64,000 nt of DNA, taken from the NCBI RefSeq assembly GCF_902497875.1, contig NZ_CABVHY010000013.1, positions 1 to 64,000 of the forward strand. Direction: 5' to 3'. The position numbers and the translations under genes were made by a program. The stretch's first letter is position 1; each line of letters begins with the position of its first letter. Source of the DNA: Pseudomonas fluorescens (GTDB taxonomy: Bacteria > Pseudomonadota > Gammaproteobacteria > Pseudomonadales > Pseudomonadaceae). The notes beneath the pieces are model-generated. The model was not told the origin of the DNA. It was given only the letters and a program-made list of their open reading frames with translations, and did no database searches. Shown in pieces: positions 29,565-38,518 of this stretch.

Positions 29565-30845
29565 ATGTCGGTCGATCCGCAACAATTGCTCCGTGAGCTG
29601 TTCGCCACAGCCATCGACGCCGCTCATCCGCAGCAAGTCCTTGAAGCCCATTTGCCCACCGATCGCAGCGGTCGGGTGATCGTGATTGGCGCCGGTAAAG
29701 CGGCCGCGGCCATGGCGCAAGTGGTCGAGCGCTGCTGGCAGGGCGAGGTGTCCGGGTTGGTGGTGACTCGCTACGGTCACGGCGCCCCCTGCGAAAAAAT
29801 CGAAGTGCTCGAAGCCGCCCACCCGGTGCCTGATGCTGCCGGCCTGGCCGTGGCAAAACGGGTGCTGGAACTGGTCAGCGACCTCAGCGAAGACGACCGG
29901 GTGATCTTTCTGCTCTCCGGGGGTGGCTCGGCATTGCTGGCACTGCCTGCGGCCGGCATCACCCTCGCCGACAAACAGTCGATCAACAAAGCCCTGCTCA
30001 AATCCGGCGCCACCATCGGCGAGATGAACTGCGTACGCAAACACCTCTCGGCGATCAAGGGTGGACGCCTGGCCAAGGCCTGCTGGCCGGCTACTGTCTA
30101 CACCTATGCGATTTCCGATGTACCGGGCGACCTGGCGACCGTGATCGCTTCCGGGCCGACCGTGGCCGACCCGAGCACCTCGGCCCAAGCCCTGGCGATT
30201 CTCCAGCGCTACGCCATCGAGGTGCCGGCGACGGTGCGCAACTGGCTGCAAAGCGCGGAATCGGAGACGGTCAAACCCGGCGATCCGAGCCTGGCCCGCA
30301 GCCATTTCCAGTTGATCGCGCGGCCGCAGCAATCCCTCGAAGCGGCAGCGGTGAAAGCGCGTCAGGCCGGGTTCAGCCCATTGATTCTCGGCGATCTGGA
30401 AGGCGAGTCCCGGGAAGTGGCCAAGGTCCATGCGGGCATTGCCCGTCAGGTGGTCCTGCATGGCCAGCCGCTGGCCGCGCCCTGCGTGATTCTCTCCGGC
30501 GGCGAAACCACCGTCACCGTGCGCGGCAACGGCCGGGGCGGGCGCAACGCTGAATTCCTGCTGAGCCTTACCGACAGCCTCAAGGGTCTGCCCGGGGTGT
30601 ATGCACTGGCAGGTGACACCGATGGCATCGACGGTTCCGAAGACAACGCCGGCGCCATCATGACCCCCGACAGCTACGCCCGCGCCGCCGCTATGGGCCT
30701 GAGTGCCAGCGACGAGTTGGACAACAACAACGGCTATGGCTACTTCGCCGCCCTGGACGCGTTGATCGTCACTGAACCGACCCGCACCAACGTTAACGAC
30801 TTCCGCGCCATCCTGATTCTCGAGAGCCCTGAACATGACGCCTGA
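29565..30845 (+). CDS. ttuD: Glycerate 2-kinase (MOFRL family; TtuD)
   Basis: 426 residues from MSVDPQQLLRELFATAIDAA; a longer frame running back through the REPIN is rejected. Phosphorylates D-glycerate to 2-phosphoglycerate. The N-terminal DUF4147 domain has VIGAGKAAAAMAQVVE (about 41-56) and the Gly-rich LLSGGGSALLALP; the C-terminal MOFRL domain has ILSGGETTVTVRGNGRGGRN and AGDTDGIDGSEDNAGA. The stop codon overlaps the pyk start by 11 bp, so the last two genes are coupled. Confidence 0.95.
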   Translation: MSVDPQQLLRELFATAIDAAHPQQVLEAHLPTDRSGRVIVIGAGKAAAAMAQVVERCWQGEVSGLVVTRYGHGAPCEKIEVLEAAHPVPDAAGLAVAKRVLELVSDLSEDDRVIFLLSGGGSALLALPAAGITLADKQSINKALLKSGATIGEMNCVRKHLSAIKGGRLAKACWPATVYTYAISDVPGDLATVIASGPTVADPSTSAQALAILQRYAIEVPATVRNWLQSAESETVKPGDPSLARSHFQLIARPQQSLEAAAVKARQAGFSPLILGDLEGESREVAKVHAGIARQVVLHGQPLAAPCVILSGGETTVTVRGNGRGGRNAEFLLSLTDSLKGLPGVYALAGDTDGIDGSEDNAGAIMTPDSYARAAAMGLSASDELDNNNGYGYFAALDALIVTEPTRTNVNDFRAILILESPEHDA

Positions 30846-32250
30846 CAAGAAGGTCAAAATCCTCGCCACCCTCGGCCCGGCCACAGACGGGATCGACGCC
30901 ATCCGTGAGCTGGTCGAAGCCGGGGTGAACATCTTTCGCCTCAACTTCAGCCATGGTGATCACGCCGACCACGCCCAGCGTTACCAGTGGATTCGTGAAG
31001 TCGAGCAGCAGCTGAACTATCCCCTGGGCATTCTGATGGACCTGCAAGGCCCGAAACTGCGGGTCGGCAAATTTGCCCAGGGCAAGGTTCAACTGGTGCG
31101 CGGTCAGGCGCTGCGTCTGGACCTGGACCCGACGCCCGGCGACCAACGCCGGGTCAACCTGCCCCACCCGGAAATCATCGCTGCGCTTGAGCCGGGCATG
31201 GACTTGCTGCTGGACGACGGCAAGCTGCGCCTGCGGGTCATCGCCAAGCATGCCGACGCCATCGACACCACGGTGCTCAACGGCGGCGAGTTGTCCGACC
31301 GCAAAGGCGTCAACGTGCCCCAGGCGGTGCTGGAGCTGAGCCCGTTGACGGCCAAGGATCGTCGCGACCTGAGCTTCGGTCTGGAACTGGGTGTCGACTG
31401 GGTCGCGCTGTCTTTCGTACAACGCCCGCAAGACATCCGCGAAGCTCGCGAACTGATCGGTGACAAAGCTTTCCTGATGGCAAAAATCGAGAAGCCGTCA
31501 GCGGTCGAACAATTGCGCGAAATCGCCGAGCTGAGCGACGCAATCATGGTCGCCCGGGGTGATCTGGGCGTGGAGGTGCCGGCCGAAAGCGTGCCGCAGA
31601 TCCAGAAGAACATCATTACTATCTGCCGTCAGCTCGGTAAACCGGTGGTGGTCGCGACGCAGATGCTCGAGTCGATGCGCTTCTCTCCGGCACCGACCCG
31701 CGCCGAAGTCACGGATGTCGCCAATGCAGTGGCCGAAGGCGCCGATGCGGTGATGCTCTCGGCGGAAACCGCCTCCGGCGATTACCCGCTCGAAGCCGTG
31801 CAGATGATGAGCAAGATCATCCGTCAGGTCGAAGGTGGGCCGGACTATCAGGCGCAACTCGACGTCAGCCGTCCACAGGCCGAAGCCACGGTATCCGATG
31901 CCATCAGCTGTGCGATCCGGCGGATCAGCAGCATCCTGCCGGTGGCCGTGCTGGTGAACTACAGCGAGTCCGGCAGCTCGAGTTTACGCGCCGCCCGGGA
32001 ACGGCCGACAGTGCCGATCCTCAACCTCACCCCGAACCTGCAGACCGCCCGCCGCCTGACCGTGGCCTGGGGCGTGCACTCGGTGGTTAACGACCGGTTG
32101 CGTCAAGTCGACGAAGTCTGCTCCACCGCCCTGGAAATCGCCCAGGCGCAAGGCATGGCCAAGCGTGGCGATACATTATTGATCACGGCGGGTGTGCCTT
32201 TTGGTCAGCCGGGGTCGACTAACTCGTTGCGCATCGAGACGTTGATCTAG
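30835..32250 (+). CDS. pyk: Pyruvate kinase
   Basis: 471 residues. Converts phosphoenolpyruvate and ADP to pyruvate and ATP. Motifs: KILATLGPATD at the N-terminus, FRLNFSHGDH (about 35-44), the active-site signature around FLMAKIEKPSAVEQL (catalytic lysine), MVARGDLGVEVPAE, ATQMLESM and the C-terminal allosteric domain ending GSTNSLRIETL. Its place at the end of gcl-hyi-glxR-ttuD completes a route from glyoxylate to pyruvate, equivalent to the pykF position in P. aeruginosa. The other cellular pyruvate kinase, if any, is outside this window. Confidence 0.96.
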   Translation: MTPDKKVKILATLGPATDGIDAIRELVEAGVNIFRLNFSHGDHADHAQRYQWIREVEQQLNYPLGILMDLQGPKLRVGKFAQGKVQLVRGQALRLDLDPTPGDQRRVNLPHPEIIAALEPGMDLLLDDGKLRLRVIAKHADAIDTTVLNGGELSDRKGVNVPQAVLELSPLTAKDRRDLSFGLELGVDWVALSFVQRPQDIREARELIGDKAFLMAKIEKPSAVEQLREIAELSDAIMVARGDLGVEVPAESVPQIQKNIITICRQLGKPVVVATQMLESMRFSPAPTRAEVTDVANAVAEGADAVMLSAETASGDYPLEAVQMMSKIIRQVEGGPDYQAQLDVSRPQAEATVSDAISCAIRRISSILPVAVLVNYSESGSSSLRAARERPTVPILNLTPNLQTARRLTVAWGVHSVVNDRLRQVDEVCSTALEIAQAQGMAKRGDTLLITAGVPFGQPGSTNSLRIETLI

Positions 32251-32264
32251 CGCCTGTGCCGGCC

Positions 32265-32363
32265 TCATCGCGAGCAAGCTCGCTCCCACATTCGATCGGC
32301 GTTGAACACCTATCGCGTGTACACCGAAGATCCAGTGTGGGAGCGAGCCTGCTCGCGATGGGG
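32265..32363. repeat. REPIN between pyk and the urea transporter gene
   Basis: CATCGCGAGCAAGCTCGCTC plus CCACA on the left, TGTGGGAGCGAGCCTGCTCG plus CGATG on the right; right arm has one stem mismatch. Confidence 0.9.
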
Positions 32364-32406
32364 GCGCCGCGGCTTATCAGCCTTCCCCCTATCCACAGAC
32401 CCCACC

Positions 32407-33327
32407 ATGTCCACTCAGCACTTCAACACCCACTGCCCCGACTGGGCCACCGCCCTGCTCAACGGCTTCAGCCAGATTTTCCTGCAGCGTCATCCGCTCT
32501 GCGGCTTGCTGTGTCTGTTGGCGATTCTGCTGACCGCGCCGACGCTGCTCGGCGGTGCCCTGCTGGGCGGCGTCGCCGGTTTGCTCACCGCGCAACGGCG
32601 CGGCTATGACAAGGCCGAGCGCCAGGCCGGGCTCTACAGTTACAACGGCGTCCTGCTGGGCCTGCTGCTGAGCCAGCAGTTCGCCTGGTCCGTGATACTG
32701 CCGCCGCTGATCATCGCCTGCGGCGGCCTTAGTGCGATCCTCACCCAGCAATGGCTCAAACGCACCCGCGAACAGTTTTGCCTGCCCGCCTACACCGCAC
32801 CGTTCGTGGGCTTGAGTTGGCTGCTGCTCAGTCTCGCCACACCCCATCAGCCGACTGCCATCCAGCTGCCCGAACTGGATACCCTCAACGTGCTGGGTGC
32901 CGGGTTCAAAGGGCTGGGCCAGATCATGCTGCTCGACCATCCATTGGCCGGCATGCTGATCGCTGCCGGGCTGCTGATTGCCAATCGTCGCGCTGGCGCC
33001 TGGGCATTACTGGGCGCAGGCATTGGTCTGGCGTGCGCTTTACTGCTCAACGAATCCTCGACCGCGTTACTCGGCCTGAACGGCTACAATCCGGCACTGG
33101 CCGCTCTCGCCCTAAGCCAGCAACGTCGTTACCCATGGTTACCGCTGCTCGGCATTGCCCTGGCCATACTGCTGACACCCGGTTTCAGTGCCTTGGGTCT
33201 TTCTGCTCTCACCGCGCCTTTCATCTTCGCCTGCTGGCTGGTCCACGCCGGCACTCGGGTGTTGCGCCAGACGGCAATGGACAGTGCGCCTTGCGTAATC
33301 GAGGAGAATCACCCTAGGCTTCGCTGA
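32407..33327 (+). CDS. Urea transporter (UT family)
   Basis: 306 residues from MSTQHFNTHCPDWATALLNG; the upstream part of the frame is REP-derived and excluded. Channel-type urea transporter with two homologous halves and about ten membrane helices. Family-like sequences: FSQIFLQRHPLCGLLCLLAI, the first-half LYSYNGVLLGLLL and the second-half GLNGYNPALAALALS, the paired YNG/YNP motifs that line the pore. No urease genes lie nearby. No clear promoter beyond the REPIN; it may be partly read through from pyk. Confidence 0.88.
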   Translation: MSTQHFNTHCPDWATALLNGFSQIFLQRHPLCGLLCLLAILLTAPTLLGGALLGGVAGLLTAQRRGYDKAERQAGLYSYNGVLLGLLLSQQFAWSVILPPLIIACGGLSAILTQQWLKRTREQFCLPAYTAPFVGLSWLLLSLATPHQPTAIQLPELDTLNVLGAGFKGLGQIMLLDHPLAGMLIAAGLLIANRRAGAWALLGAGIGLACALLLNESSTALLGLNGYNPALAALALSQQRRYPWLPLLGIALAILLTPGFSALGLSALTAPFIFACWLVHAGTRVLRQTAMDSAPCVIEENHPRLR

Positions 33328-33348
33328 TCATCGGTTCAGGCGTTATCC

Positions 33349-34173
33349 ATGGACAGCAGCAGCAATTGGCGTGAACGACTTTACGTCCTGATTTTCCAGA
33401 GCGACACAGTGGCCGGTAGACGCTTCGACAGCATCTTGCTGCTGATCATTCTCGCCAGTCTGGTGATCGTGATTCTCGACAGCATCGACAGCGTTCACCA
33501 GAACTACGCCAACGTTCTGGCCTACATCGAGTGGGCTTTTACCGTTGTGTTTGTTATCGAGTACGGCCTGCGTCTGTACTGCTCGCCCAAGCCGTTGCGC
33601 TATGCCTTCAGTTTCTACGGGCTGGTGGACCTGCTGGCGATCGTCCCGGGGATCCTTGCGCTGTATTACGCCGACGCCCAATTCCTGCTGATCATCCGTA
33701 TCATTCGGATGCTGCGAATTTTCCGCGTACTCAAGCTCAGCCCGTACCTCAAGCAAGCCAACTATTTGATGTCGGCCTTGCGCGGCAGCAAACAGAAAAT
33801 CATCGTATTCCTGCTCAGCGTATCGACGCTGGTCACGGTGTTCGGCACCTTGATGTACGTGGTCGAAGGCCCGGAGCACGGCTTCACTAGCATTCCCAAG
33901 GGGATCTACTGGGCGATCGTCACCCTGACCACCGTCGGTTTCGGCGATATCGTGCCCAAGACCCCGCTGGGCCAGGTCATATCGTCACTGGTGATGATCA
34001 CCGGTTATTCGATCATCGCCGTACCCACCGGGATCTTTACCGCTGAACTGGCCAACGCCATGCGCGGCGAGCAGCTCCAGCACGACTGCCCGGTGTGCAA
34101 GAAAAACCATCACGAACATGGCGCAGCATTCTGCTCCCGTTGCGGCAATGTGCTTTTCAAGAAAATAGAATAA
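33349..34173 (+). CDS. Voltage-gated potassium channel-like protein with C-terminal zinc ribbon
   Basis: 274 residues with six membrane helices. The S4-like segment RIIRMLRIFRVLK (117-129) has regularly spaced arginines. The pore has the selectivity filter LTTVGFGDIVP (TVGFGD at 195-200) and a following S6 (VISSLVMITGYSIIAVPTGIF). After S6 the protein ends in a short cytoplasmic tail with CPVC (247-250) and CSRC (262-265), spaced like a zinc ribbon, instead of the RCK/TrkA-N domain seen in many bacterial channels. Filter GFG rather than GYG occurs in other K+ channels. Starts 21 bp after the urea transporter stop. Confidence 0.9.
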   Translation: MDSSSNWRERLYVLIFQSDTVAGRRFDSILLLIILASLVIVILDSIDSVHQNYANVLAYIEWAFTVVFVIEYGLRLYCSPKPLRYAFSFYGLVDLLAIVPGILALYYADAQFLLIIRIIRMLRIFRVLKLSPYLKQANYLMSALRGSKQKIIVFLLSVSTLVTVFGTLMYVVEGPEHGFTSIPKGIYWAIVTLTTVGFGDIVPKTPLGQVISSLVMITGYSIIAVPTGIFTAELANAMRGEQLQHDCPVCKKNHHEHGAAFCSRCGNVLFKKIE

Positions 34174-34261
34174 GCAAAGTACTTTTTAATCTTTAAAGAG
34201 CTATGCAGGCCCGGCTATAGTCGCTGGCAAATTGCCCCACATCTAACACAAGGATTGCGCA

Positions 34262-35260
34262 GTGAAAAAACTCTTTAGTGCCTCACTTCTGGCCGCCGGT
34301 CTGGCATTGGGTAGCCTGGCTCAGGCCGCGCCGACCCTGCTAAACGTTTCCTACGATGTGATGCGAGATTTCTATAAGGACTACAACACTGCCTTCCAGA
34401 AACACTGGCAAGCCGAGCACAACGAAAACATCACCCTGCAGATGTCCTTCGGCGGCTCCAGCAAACAAGCCCGCTCGGTCATCGACGGCCTGCCGGCCGA
34501 CGTCATCACCATGAACATGGCCACCGACATCAACGCCCTTGCCGACAACGGCAAACTGGTCCCGGAGAATTGGGTCACCCGCCTGCCGAACAACAGCGCA
34601 CCGTTCACCTCGGCTACCGTATTCATCGTCCGCAAAGGCAACCCGAAAGCCTTGAAAGATTGGCCGGACCTGCTCAAGGACGGCGTGCAAGTCATAGTGC
34701 CAAACCCGAAAACCTCCGGGAACGGTCGCTATACCTACCTCTCGGCCTGGGGCTATGTGCTGAAGAACGGCGGTGACGAGAACAAGGCCAAGGAATTCGT
34801 CGGCAGGCTGTTCAAGCAAGCCCCGGTCCTCGACACTGGCGGTCGCGCAGCCACCACCACTTTCATGACCAACCAGATCGGCGACGTACTGGTGACCTTC
34901 GAAAACGAAGCCGAAATGATTGCCCGCGAATTCGGTCGCGAGCAGTTCGAAGTGATCTACCCAAGCGTTTCCGCCGAAGCCGAGCCGCCAGTGAGCGTGG
35001 TCGACAAAGTCGTCGACAAGAAAGGCACCCGCGCCGTGGCCGAACAATACCTGAAGTACCTCTGGTCCCCGGAAGGCCAGGAAATCGCCGCCGCCAACTA
35101 CCTGCGCCCACGGGACCCTGCGGTGCTGGCCAAATACACCGACCGCTTCCCGAAAGTCGACTTCCTCTCGGTGGAGAAAACCTTCGGTGACTGGCGCACC
35201 GTGCAAAAAACCCACTTCAATGATGGCGGGGTTTTTGATCAGATCTACAGCGGGCAGTAA
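34262..35260 (+). CDS. sbp: Sulfate/thiosulfate ABC transporter substrate-binding protein
   Basis: 332 residues with a signal peptide ending LGSLAQAA (cleavage about residue 22). Periplasmic sulfate binding; family motifs LLNVSYDVMRDFYKDYN (about 27-43), SFGGSSKQARSVIDGL, DVITMNMATDI, NPKTSGNGRYTYLSAWGY and GGRAATTTFMTNQIGDVLVT. The permease and ATPase genes (cysT, cysW, cysA) are not adjacent, as is often true for sbp in pseudomonads. A REPIN follows the stop. Expression under sulfur limitation is expected from the family, not from a site seen here. Confidence 0.93.
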   Translation: MKKLFSASLLAAGLALGSLAQAAPTLLNVSYDVMRDFYKDYNTAFQKHWQAEHNENITLQMSFGGSSKQARSVIDGLPADVITMNMATDINALADNGKLVPENWVTRLPNNSAPFTSATVFIVRKGNPKALKDWPDLLKDGVQVIVPNPKTSGNGRYTYLSAWGYVLKNGGDENKAKEFVGRLFKQAPVLDTGGRAATTTFMTNQIGDVLVTFENEAEMIAREFGREQFEVIYPSVSAEAEPPVSVVDKVVDKKGTRAVAEQYLKYLWSPEGQEIAAANYLRPRDPAVLAKYTDRFPKVDFLSVEKTFGDWRTVQKTHFNDGGVFDQIYSGQ

Positions 35261-35298
35261 GCGCTGAAGGTCGAGATCTTTAGCGACTGTTCAACCGC

Positions 35299-35383
35299 TT
35301 TCGCGAGCAAGTCGGATCGCCGCACCGCCCCTCCCACGGGTACAACTCAATACCTGTGGGAGCGAGCCTGCTCGCGATGGGGC
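35299..35383. repeat. REPIN after sbp
   Basis: Left arm is the expanded-loop variant (TTTCGCGAGCAAGTCGGATC then GCCGCACCGCCCCTCCCAC), right arm the canonical TGTGGGAGCGAGCCTGCTCG. Confidence 0.8.
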
Positions 35384-35428
35384 CGGACCAGCCGACGCAC
35401 ATTCTGATCGATAGCTCCAAACCGGCCA

Positions 35429-35830
35429 TCACTCAGCAAGCACCGCTTCGGCTTCAATCTCGATCAACCACTCCGGCAGCGACAACCCACTGACAATGAT
35501 CCAGGAAGATGGTGGCGGATTGTCCGGGAAACGCTCACGCAGCACCTTGACGATAGAATCCTGCTCATTGCGAGCCGATTGGGCGATGTAGATTCGCAAC
35601 ATGATCACATGGCTTAAATCCCCTCCCCGCTCAGCCAACAGCTTCTCGATGTTATCGATAGCCGTGCAGCTTTGTTCGAACAGACCAGGCCCAACCGTGC
35701 ACTCATTGGCATCGACGCCGACCTGACCGGAAAGGAGCAGCCGGCGACCGCCATGCACCTCTACCGCCTGACTGAACCCGTACTGCAACGAGTTGAAAAC
35801 CGAGGGTGGATTGATCGCAGTCTTCTGCAT
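35429..35830 (-). CDS. RidA/YjgF-like protein
   Basis: 133 residues from MQKTAINPPSVFNSLQYGFS, with AGGAGGCAAC just before the ATG; a 9-residue upstream extension is rejected. Rid-superfamily fold: LLLSGQVGVDANECTVG (about 36-52), FEQSCTAIDNIEKLLAERGG, HVIMLRIYI and a C-terminal WLIEIEAEAVLAE. The arginine that binds the imine carboxylate in true RidA (an R in the -RxxV- segment) is not obvious, so it may belong to another Rid subgroup. Unlinked to metabolic genes that would hint at a substrate. Confidence 0.85.
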   Translation of the reverse strand: MQKTAINPPSVFNSLQYGFSQAVEVHGGRRLLLSGQVGVDANECTVGPGLFEQSCTAIDNIEKLLAERGGDLSHVIMLRIYIAQSARNEQDSIVKVLRERFPDNPPPSSWIIVSGLSLPEWLIEIEAEAVLAE

Positions 35831-35964
35831 GTTGCCTCCTGGCAATGGGCTGATCACATACCCTATCCGAAGGCGACCGGTAGTCCCACTCGAAGACAGT
35901 CCGCTGAAAAATCCGGAAATACACTGAGGAGGACCGAGAAAAAGCCGCTACCTGAATATCGCGC

Positions 35965-36369
35965 CTAGTGTCGAACCAGCTTCTCCATCGCCGCATCCGC
36001 TAGAAACGAAGAGCGGCTTTTGACGTTGTGCTCACGCACATAACGATCGATACGTTGAATGACGAAACCTGGCAGCGTCACGTTGACCTTCTCGGTTTTG
36101 CCGAGATAGGGAGCGATATCCAGTTCCAGCATTCCCCAGCCCATGTCCGCAAAGTCTGGATTGTCACGGTGGACCGCAGCCGAAGTCGGCATGGGAATCG
36201 CCTGCCCGTCGGCGGCAATTTCTTGCAGCATGATATGGGCGATTTCGACAGCCGCGTTGTAGGCCTCTTCGAATGTATCGCCTGCGGTCACGGCGCCCGG
36301 TATATCGGGGATCTGAATACCGATGGCGGTGTTTTCGTCGCCCCATTCGATACAGATTGGATATTGCAT
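35965..36369 (-). CDS. hicB: HicB-family antitoxin
   Basis: 134 residues. The N-terminal partial RNase-H-like HicB domain (MQYPICIEWGDENTAIGIQI then PDIPGAVTAGDTFEEAYNAA, about 1-40) is followed by a C-terminal ribbon-helix-helix DNA-binding segment (VNVTLPGFVIQRIDRYVREH, about 96-115). HicB neutralises HicA and represses the operon. It lies 29 bp downstream of hicA on the same strand, the usual hicA-hicB order. Confidence 0.93.
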   Translation of the reverse strand: MQYPICIEWGDENTAIGIQIPDIPGAVTAGDTFEEAYNAAVEIAHIMLQEIAADGQAIPMPTSAAVHRDNPDFADMGWGMLELDIAPYLGKTEKVNVTLPGFVIQRIDRYVREHNVKSRSSFLADAAMEKLVRH

Positions 36370-36398
36370 TGCGGTTCTCCTGCAAAACTACCGTCGTA

Positions 36399-36581
36399 CT
36401 AAATAAGCCCGGCACGCTTCCTGATGCTTTTGACCGTCCCGATCGGCAAGTCTTTCTTGGGATGGGGGACGGGTAGTGTGTGCGGACTGTAAGGGTGGAC
36501 GAAGATGTGATGACTGCCGGTGACCCGATCGAGTATCCACCCCGCAGCCTCCAGCTCCTTGATCAATAGCCTGCTCTGCAC
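36399..36581 (-). CDS. hicA: HicA-family mRNA interferase toxin
   Basis: 60 residues. Double-stranded-RNA-binding-like fold with the catalytic histidine in VTGSHHIFVHP. Two adjacent GTG codons (36584 and 36581) follow an AAGGAGG; the second gives better spacing (6 nt) and the family N-terminus MQSRLLIKELEAAGW, so it is chosen. Cleaves mRNA when not bound by HicB. Complete and apparently intact pair. Confidence 0.9.
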   Translation of the reverse strand: MQSRLLIKELEAAGWILDRVTGSHHIFVHPYSPHTLPVPHPKKDLPIGTVKSIRKRAGLI

Positions 36582-36699
36582 CACCAGCCTCCTTGCTTCG
36601 GCCCGACAAAAATAACTCCAGAGTTACTTTTACTCAAGCATAAAAAATCGAAGCGTGACGTTGTGGTGTTTTACAGGATGTTGAGTGAGCAGAAATGAC

Positions 36700-36834
36700 C
36701 GGTTCGCGCTCGGGCGCAGCAGTCGTAAAGACTGCACATGAGGCGGGTCTGACAGAACCGGCTTGCAGGTTTTAGGGCCGCTGCGCGAACGAGCGCGTCC
36801 CCGGCCCAGCGCGAGCTTGCTCCCTCGCCACAGG
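36700..36834. repeat. REPIN-like element between hicA and the lipoprotein gene
   Basis: Right arm CGCGAGCTTGCTCCCTCGCC ACA is of the TGTGGCGAGGGAGC type; interior has GCAGCAGTCGTAAAGACTGC and GGTTTTAGGGCCGCTGCGCG. The left arm is degenerate. The remaining part of the 306-bp gap (36582-36887) holds the presumed hicA promoter and a terminator. Confidence 0.7.
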
Positions 36835-36856
36835 TGCGATGCTCGTCTCCCAAAAC

Positions 36857-36884
36857 AAAACGGCAACCCTGAGGCTGCCGTTTT
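36857..36884 (-). terminator. Terminator of the ccm operon / lipoprotein gene
   Basis: AAAACGGCA / TGCCGTTTT stem with an inner CC/GG pair, followed on the minus strand by GTTTTGGG. Directly beyond the lipoprotein stop codon, so it ends the ccmA-to-lipoprotein transcript. Confidence 0.85.
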
Positions 36885-36887
36885 TGT

Positions 36888-37295
36888 TTACTGACTGAAC
36901 TGACGCCCCAGCCCCGACGGCACGCCTTGGATATCCGTCTCTTCCCAAGGCCCGTTCGGGCTGATGGAGCGGCTCCAGCCGTTGTTCCAGCGGTAGTAGG
37001 TGCGCTGGCGGTAGAAGGTGTCGGTCTGGTCGTCGAGAACGTAGACGCCCAGCTTGGCATCCCAGTGGCTGTTGCCGCCCGGTGGTGGGGCAAAGCTGGC
37101 GGAGGTGCGTGGCAGCGGCTTGGCCGGTTTGGCCGGCGTGGTGGTCGGTTTGCTCGGCGCCTTGGGTGGAACCGGCTGAGTGCTCGGCCCTGACGGTGGA
37201 ATCGGCGGCATGGGCGCAGGCGTCGGCCGTTGGACCGCGCAAGCGCTTAGACCCAGAACCAGACTGAGCAGGGTGATGCGAGCGATGGCGGTCAT
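36888..37295 (-). CDS. Small lipoprotein with Pro-rich linker, last gene of ccm operon
   Basis: 135 residues from MTAIARITLLSLVLGLSACA; a 31-residue upstream extension overlaps ccmI and is rejected. Lipoprotein signal with lipobox LSAC (Cys19). Residues about 23-65 are rich in Pro, Lys and Thr. The C-terminal part (HWDAKLGVYVLDDQTDTFYR then QRTYYRWNNGWSRSISPNG) has many aromatic residues and resembles a short sugar- or envelope-binding module, but I do not recognise a named family. It starts 14 bp after ccmI and ends at the operon terminator, so it is co-transcribed with ccm genes. Confidence 0.8.
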   Translation of the reverse strand: MTAIARITLLSLVLGLSACAVQRPTPAPMPPIPPSGPSTQPVPPKAPSKPTTTPAKPAKPLPRTSASFAPPPGGNSHWDAKLGVYVLDDQTDTFYRQRTYYRWNNGWSRSISPNGPWEETDIQGVPSGLGRQFSQ

Positions 37296-37309
37296 AGGCG
37301 GTTTCCCTG

Positions 37310-38518
37310 TTATTTGTCCGGGCTGTCGATGGTCAATTGCTGCTGCGCGGTGGTGCTGCTGGCCAGAGGCTGGCTGCGACCGATCCATTCGCCGGCAGTC
37401 GGTTTACCGGCGCGGGAGATGCGCGCAACCAGTTGGACTTCAGGGAAGTTCGACAGTTTCAACTGCGGCATCATCGCGTCGGCATCACCCAGCTCGACAG
37501 TCGCCGGCAGATCCGCAACGGTCAGCCGCTTGGCGGCCAAGGGCGCGGGTGGGCCGGAGGTGGCGCGGGCGAAGATGAATACGCTGTCGCCCGGTTGGAC
37601 CTTGGCTTTGAGGTCCGCCGCCAGATCGACGCGGACCTTGAGCAGCGCTGCGGTTTTCGCCACGACTGCCGGAGCTTGAGCGACTTTGCCGCCGCTCTCC
37701 TGCAGTTTCTCGCTGGCCCGGGTGATGCCGCCTTGCAGCGCGGCGCGGGAGCTGTCCTCTGGCGGCAGTTGCGCCAGGAGGCGATTCCAGTACTCGATCG
37801 CCTCCTGGTAGCGCTCGCCTTCGAAGGCGGCGATGCCCAGCAGACCGAGGCTGGTGACTTCTTTCGGGTCGGCCTTCAGCGCTTCATCGGTCAAGGCCTG
37901 AACCTTGTCCGACCATTTTTTGTTGTCGGCAAAGTACTGCGCCTGAGCCCACTGACCGAGCAGTTCCGGCTGACGACCGGCCACGGCCACGGTGCGCTCG
38001 AAGATCTTCGCCGCGTCCGCCGGGCGATCCTGAGCCATATAGGTGCGACCGAGGAAGTACAAGCCTTCAGCCGAATCCGGCTGTGCGGCGACGGCACGCT
38101 CAAGACGGCGGGTCATCTCTTCCATCGATTGCGGTGCCTGGGCGAATTCGCGGGTCAGTTCGACCTTGTCGCTGGCGCCATAATGCAGGTACAGGCCAAG
38201 GCCCAGCACCGGCACCAAAATGGCCGCGAGCAACGGCGCCGGCTTGCCCAGACGGGAAACCCGTGGGGTCTCGGCGCCTTCGGTGTCGGCCAGCAGTTCA
38301 CGGGCGGCTTCGGCGCGGCCGGCGTCCATTTGCGCTGAAGTGAGAACGCCTTCTTCCTGCTGAGTTTGCAACTCAGCCACGCGTTCCTGGTAAAGCGCCA
38401 CGTTCAGCGCGGTACGATCCTCTTCACGCTGGGCACGACGGCCGCGTAAAACCGGGATCAGCAGAAAACTCAGGGCTACCAATAGCAGTAGACCTGCAGC
38501 GAGCCAGAAATCAATCAT
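37310..38518 (-). CDS. ccmI: Cytochrome c maturation protein CcmI (apocytochrome chaperone)
   Basis: 402 residues. Two N-terminal membrane helices (about 2-22 and 93-113) with a cytoplasmic loop containing the family sequence [19 protein letters not shown], then a periplasmic TPR region (about 130-270: [20 protein letters not shown] and [20 protein letters not shown]) and a C-terminal domain. Brings apocytochrome c to the CcmFH ligation complex. Overlaps ccmH by 4 bp (ATGA). Confidence 0.95.
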   Translation of the reverse strand: MIDFWLAAGLLLLVALSFLLIPVLRGRRAQREEDRTALNVALYQERVAELQTQQEEGVLTSAQMDAGRAEAARELLADTEGAETPRVSRLGKPAPLLAAILVPVLGLGLYLHYGASDKVELTREFAQAPQSMEEMTRRLERAVAAQPDSAEGLYFLGRTYMAQDRPADAAKIFERTVAVAGRQPELLGQWAQAQYFADNKKWSDKVQALTDEALKADPKEVTSLGLLGIAAFEGERYQEAIEYWNRLLAQLPPEDSSRAALQGGITRASEKLQESGGKVAQAPAVVAKTAALLKVRVDLAADLKAKVQPGDSVFIFARATSGPPAPLAAKRLTVADLPATVELGDADAMMPQLKLSNFPEVQLVARISRAGKPTAGEWIGRSQPLASSTTAQQQLTIDSPDK

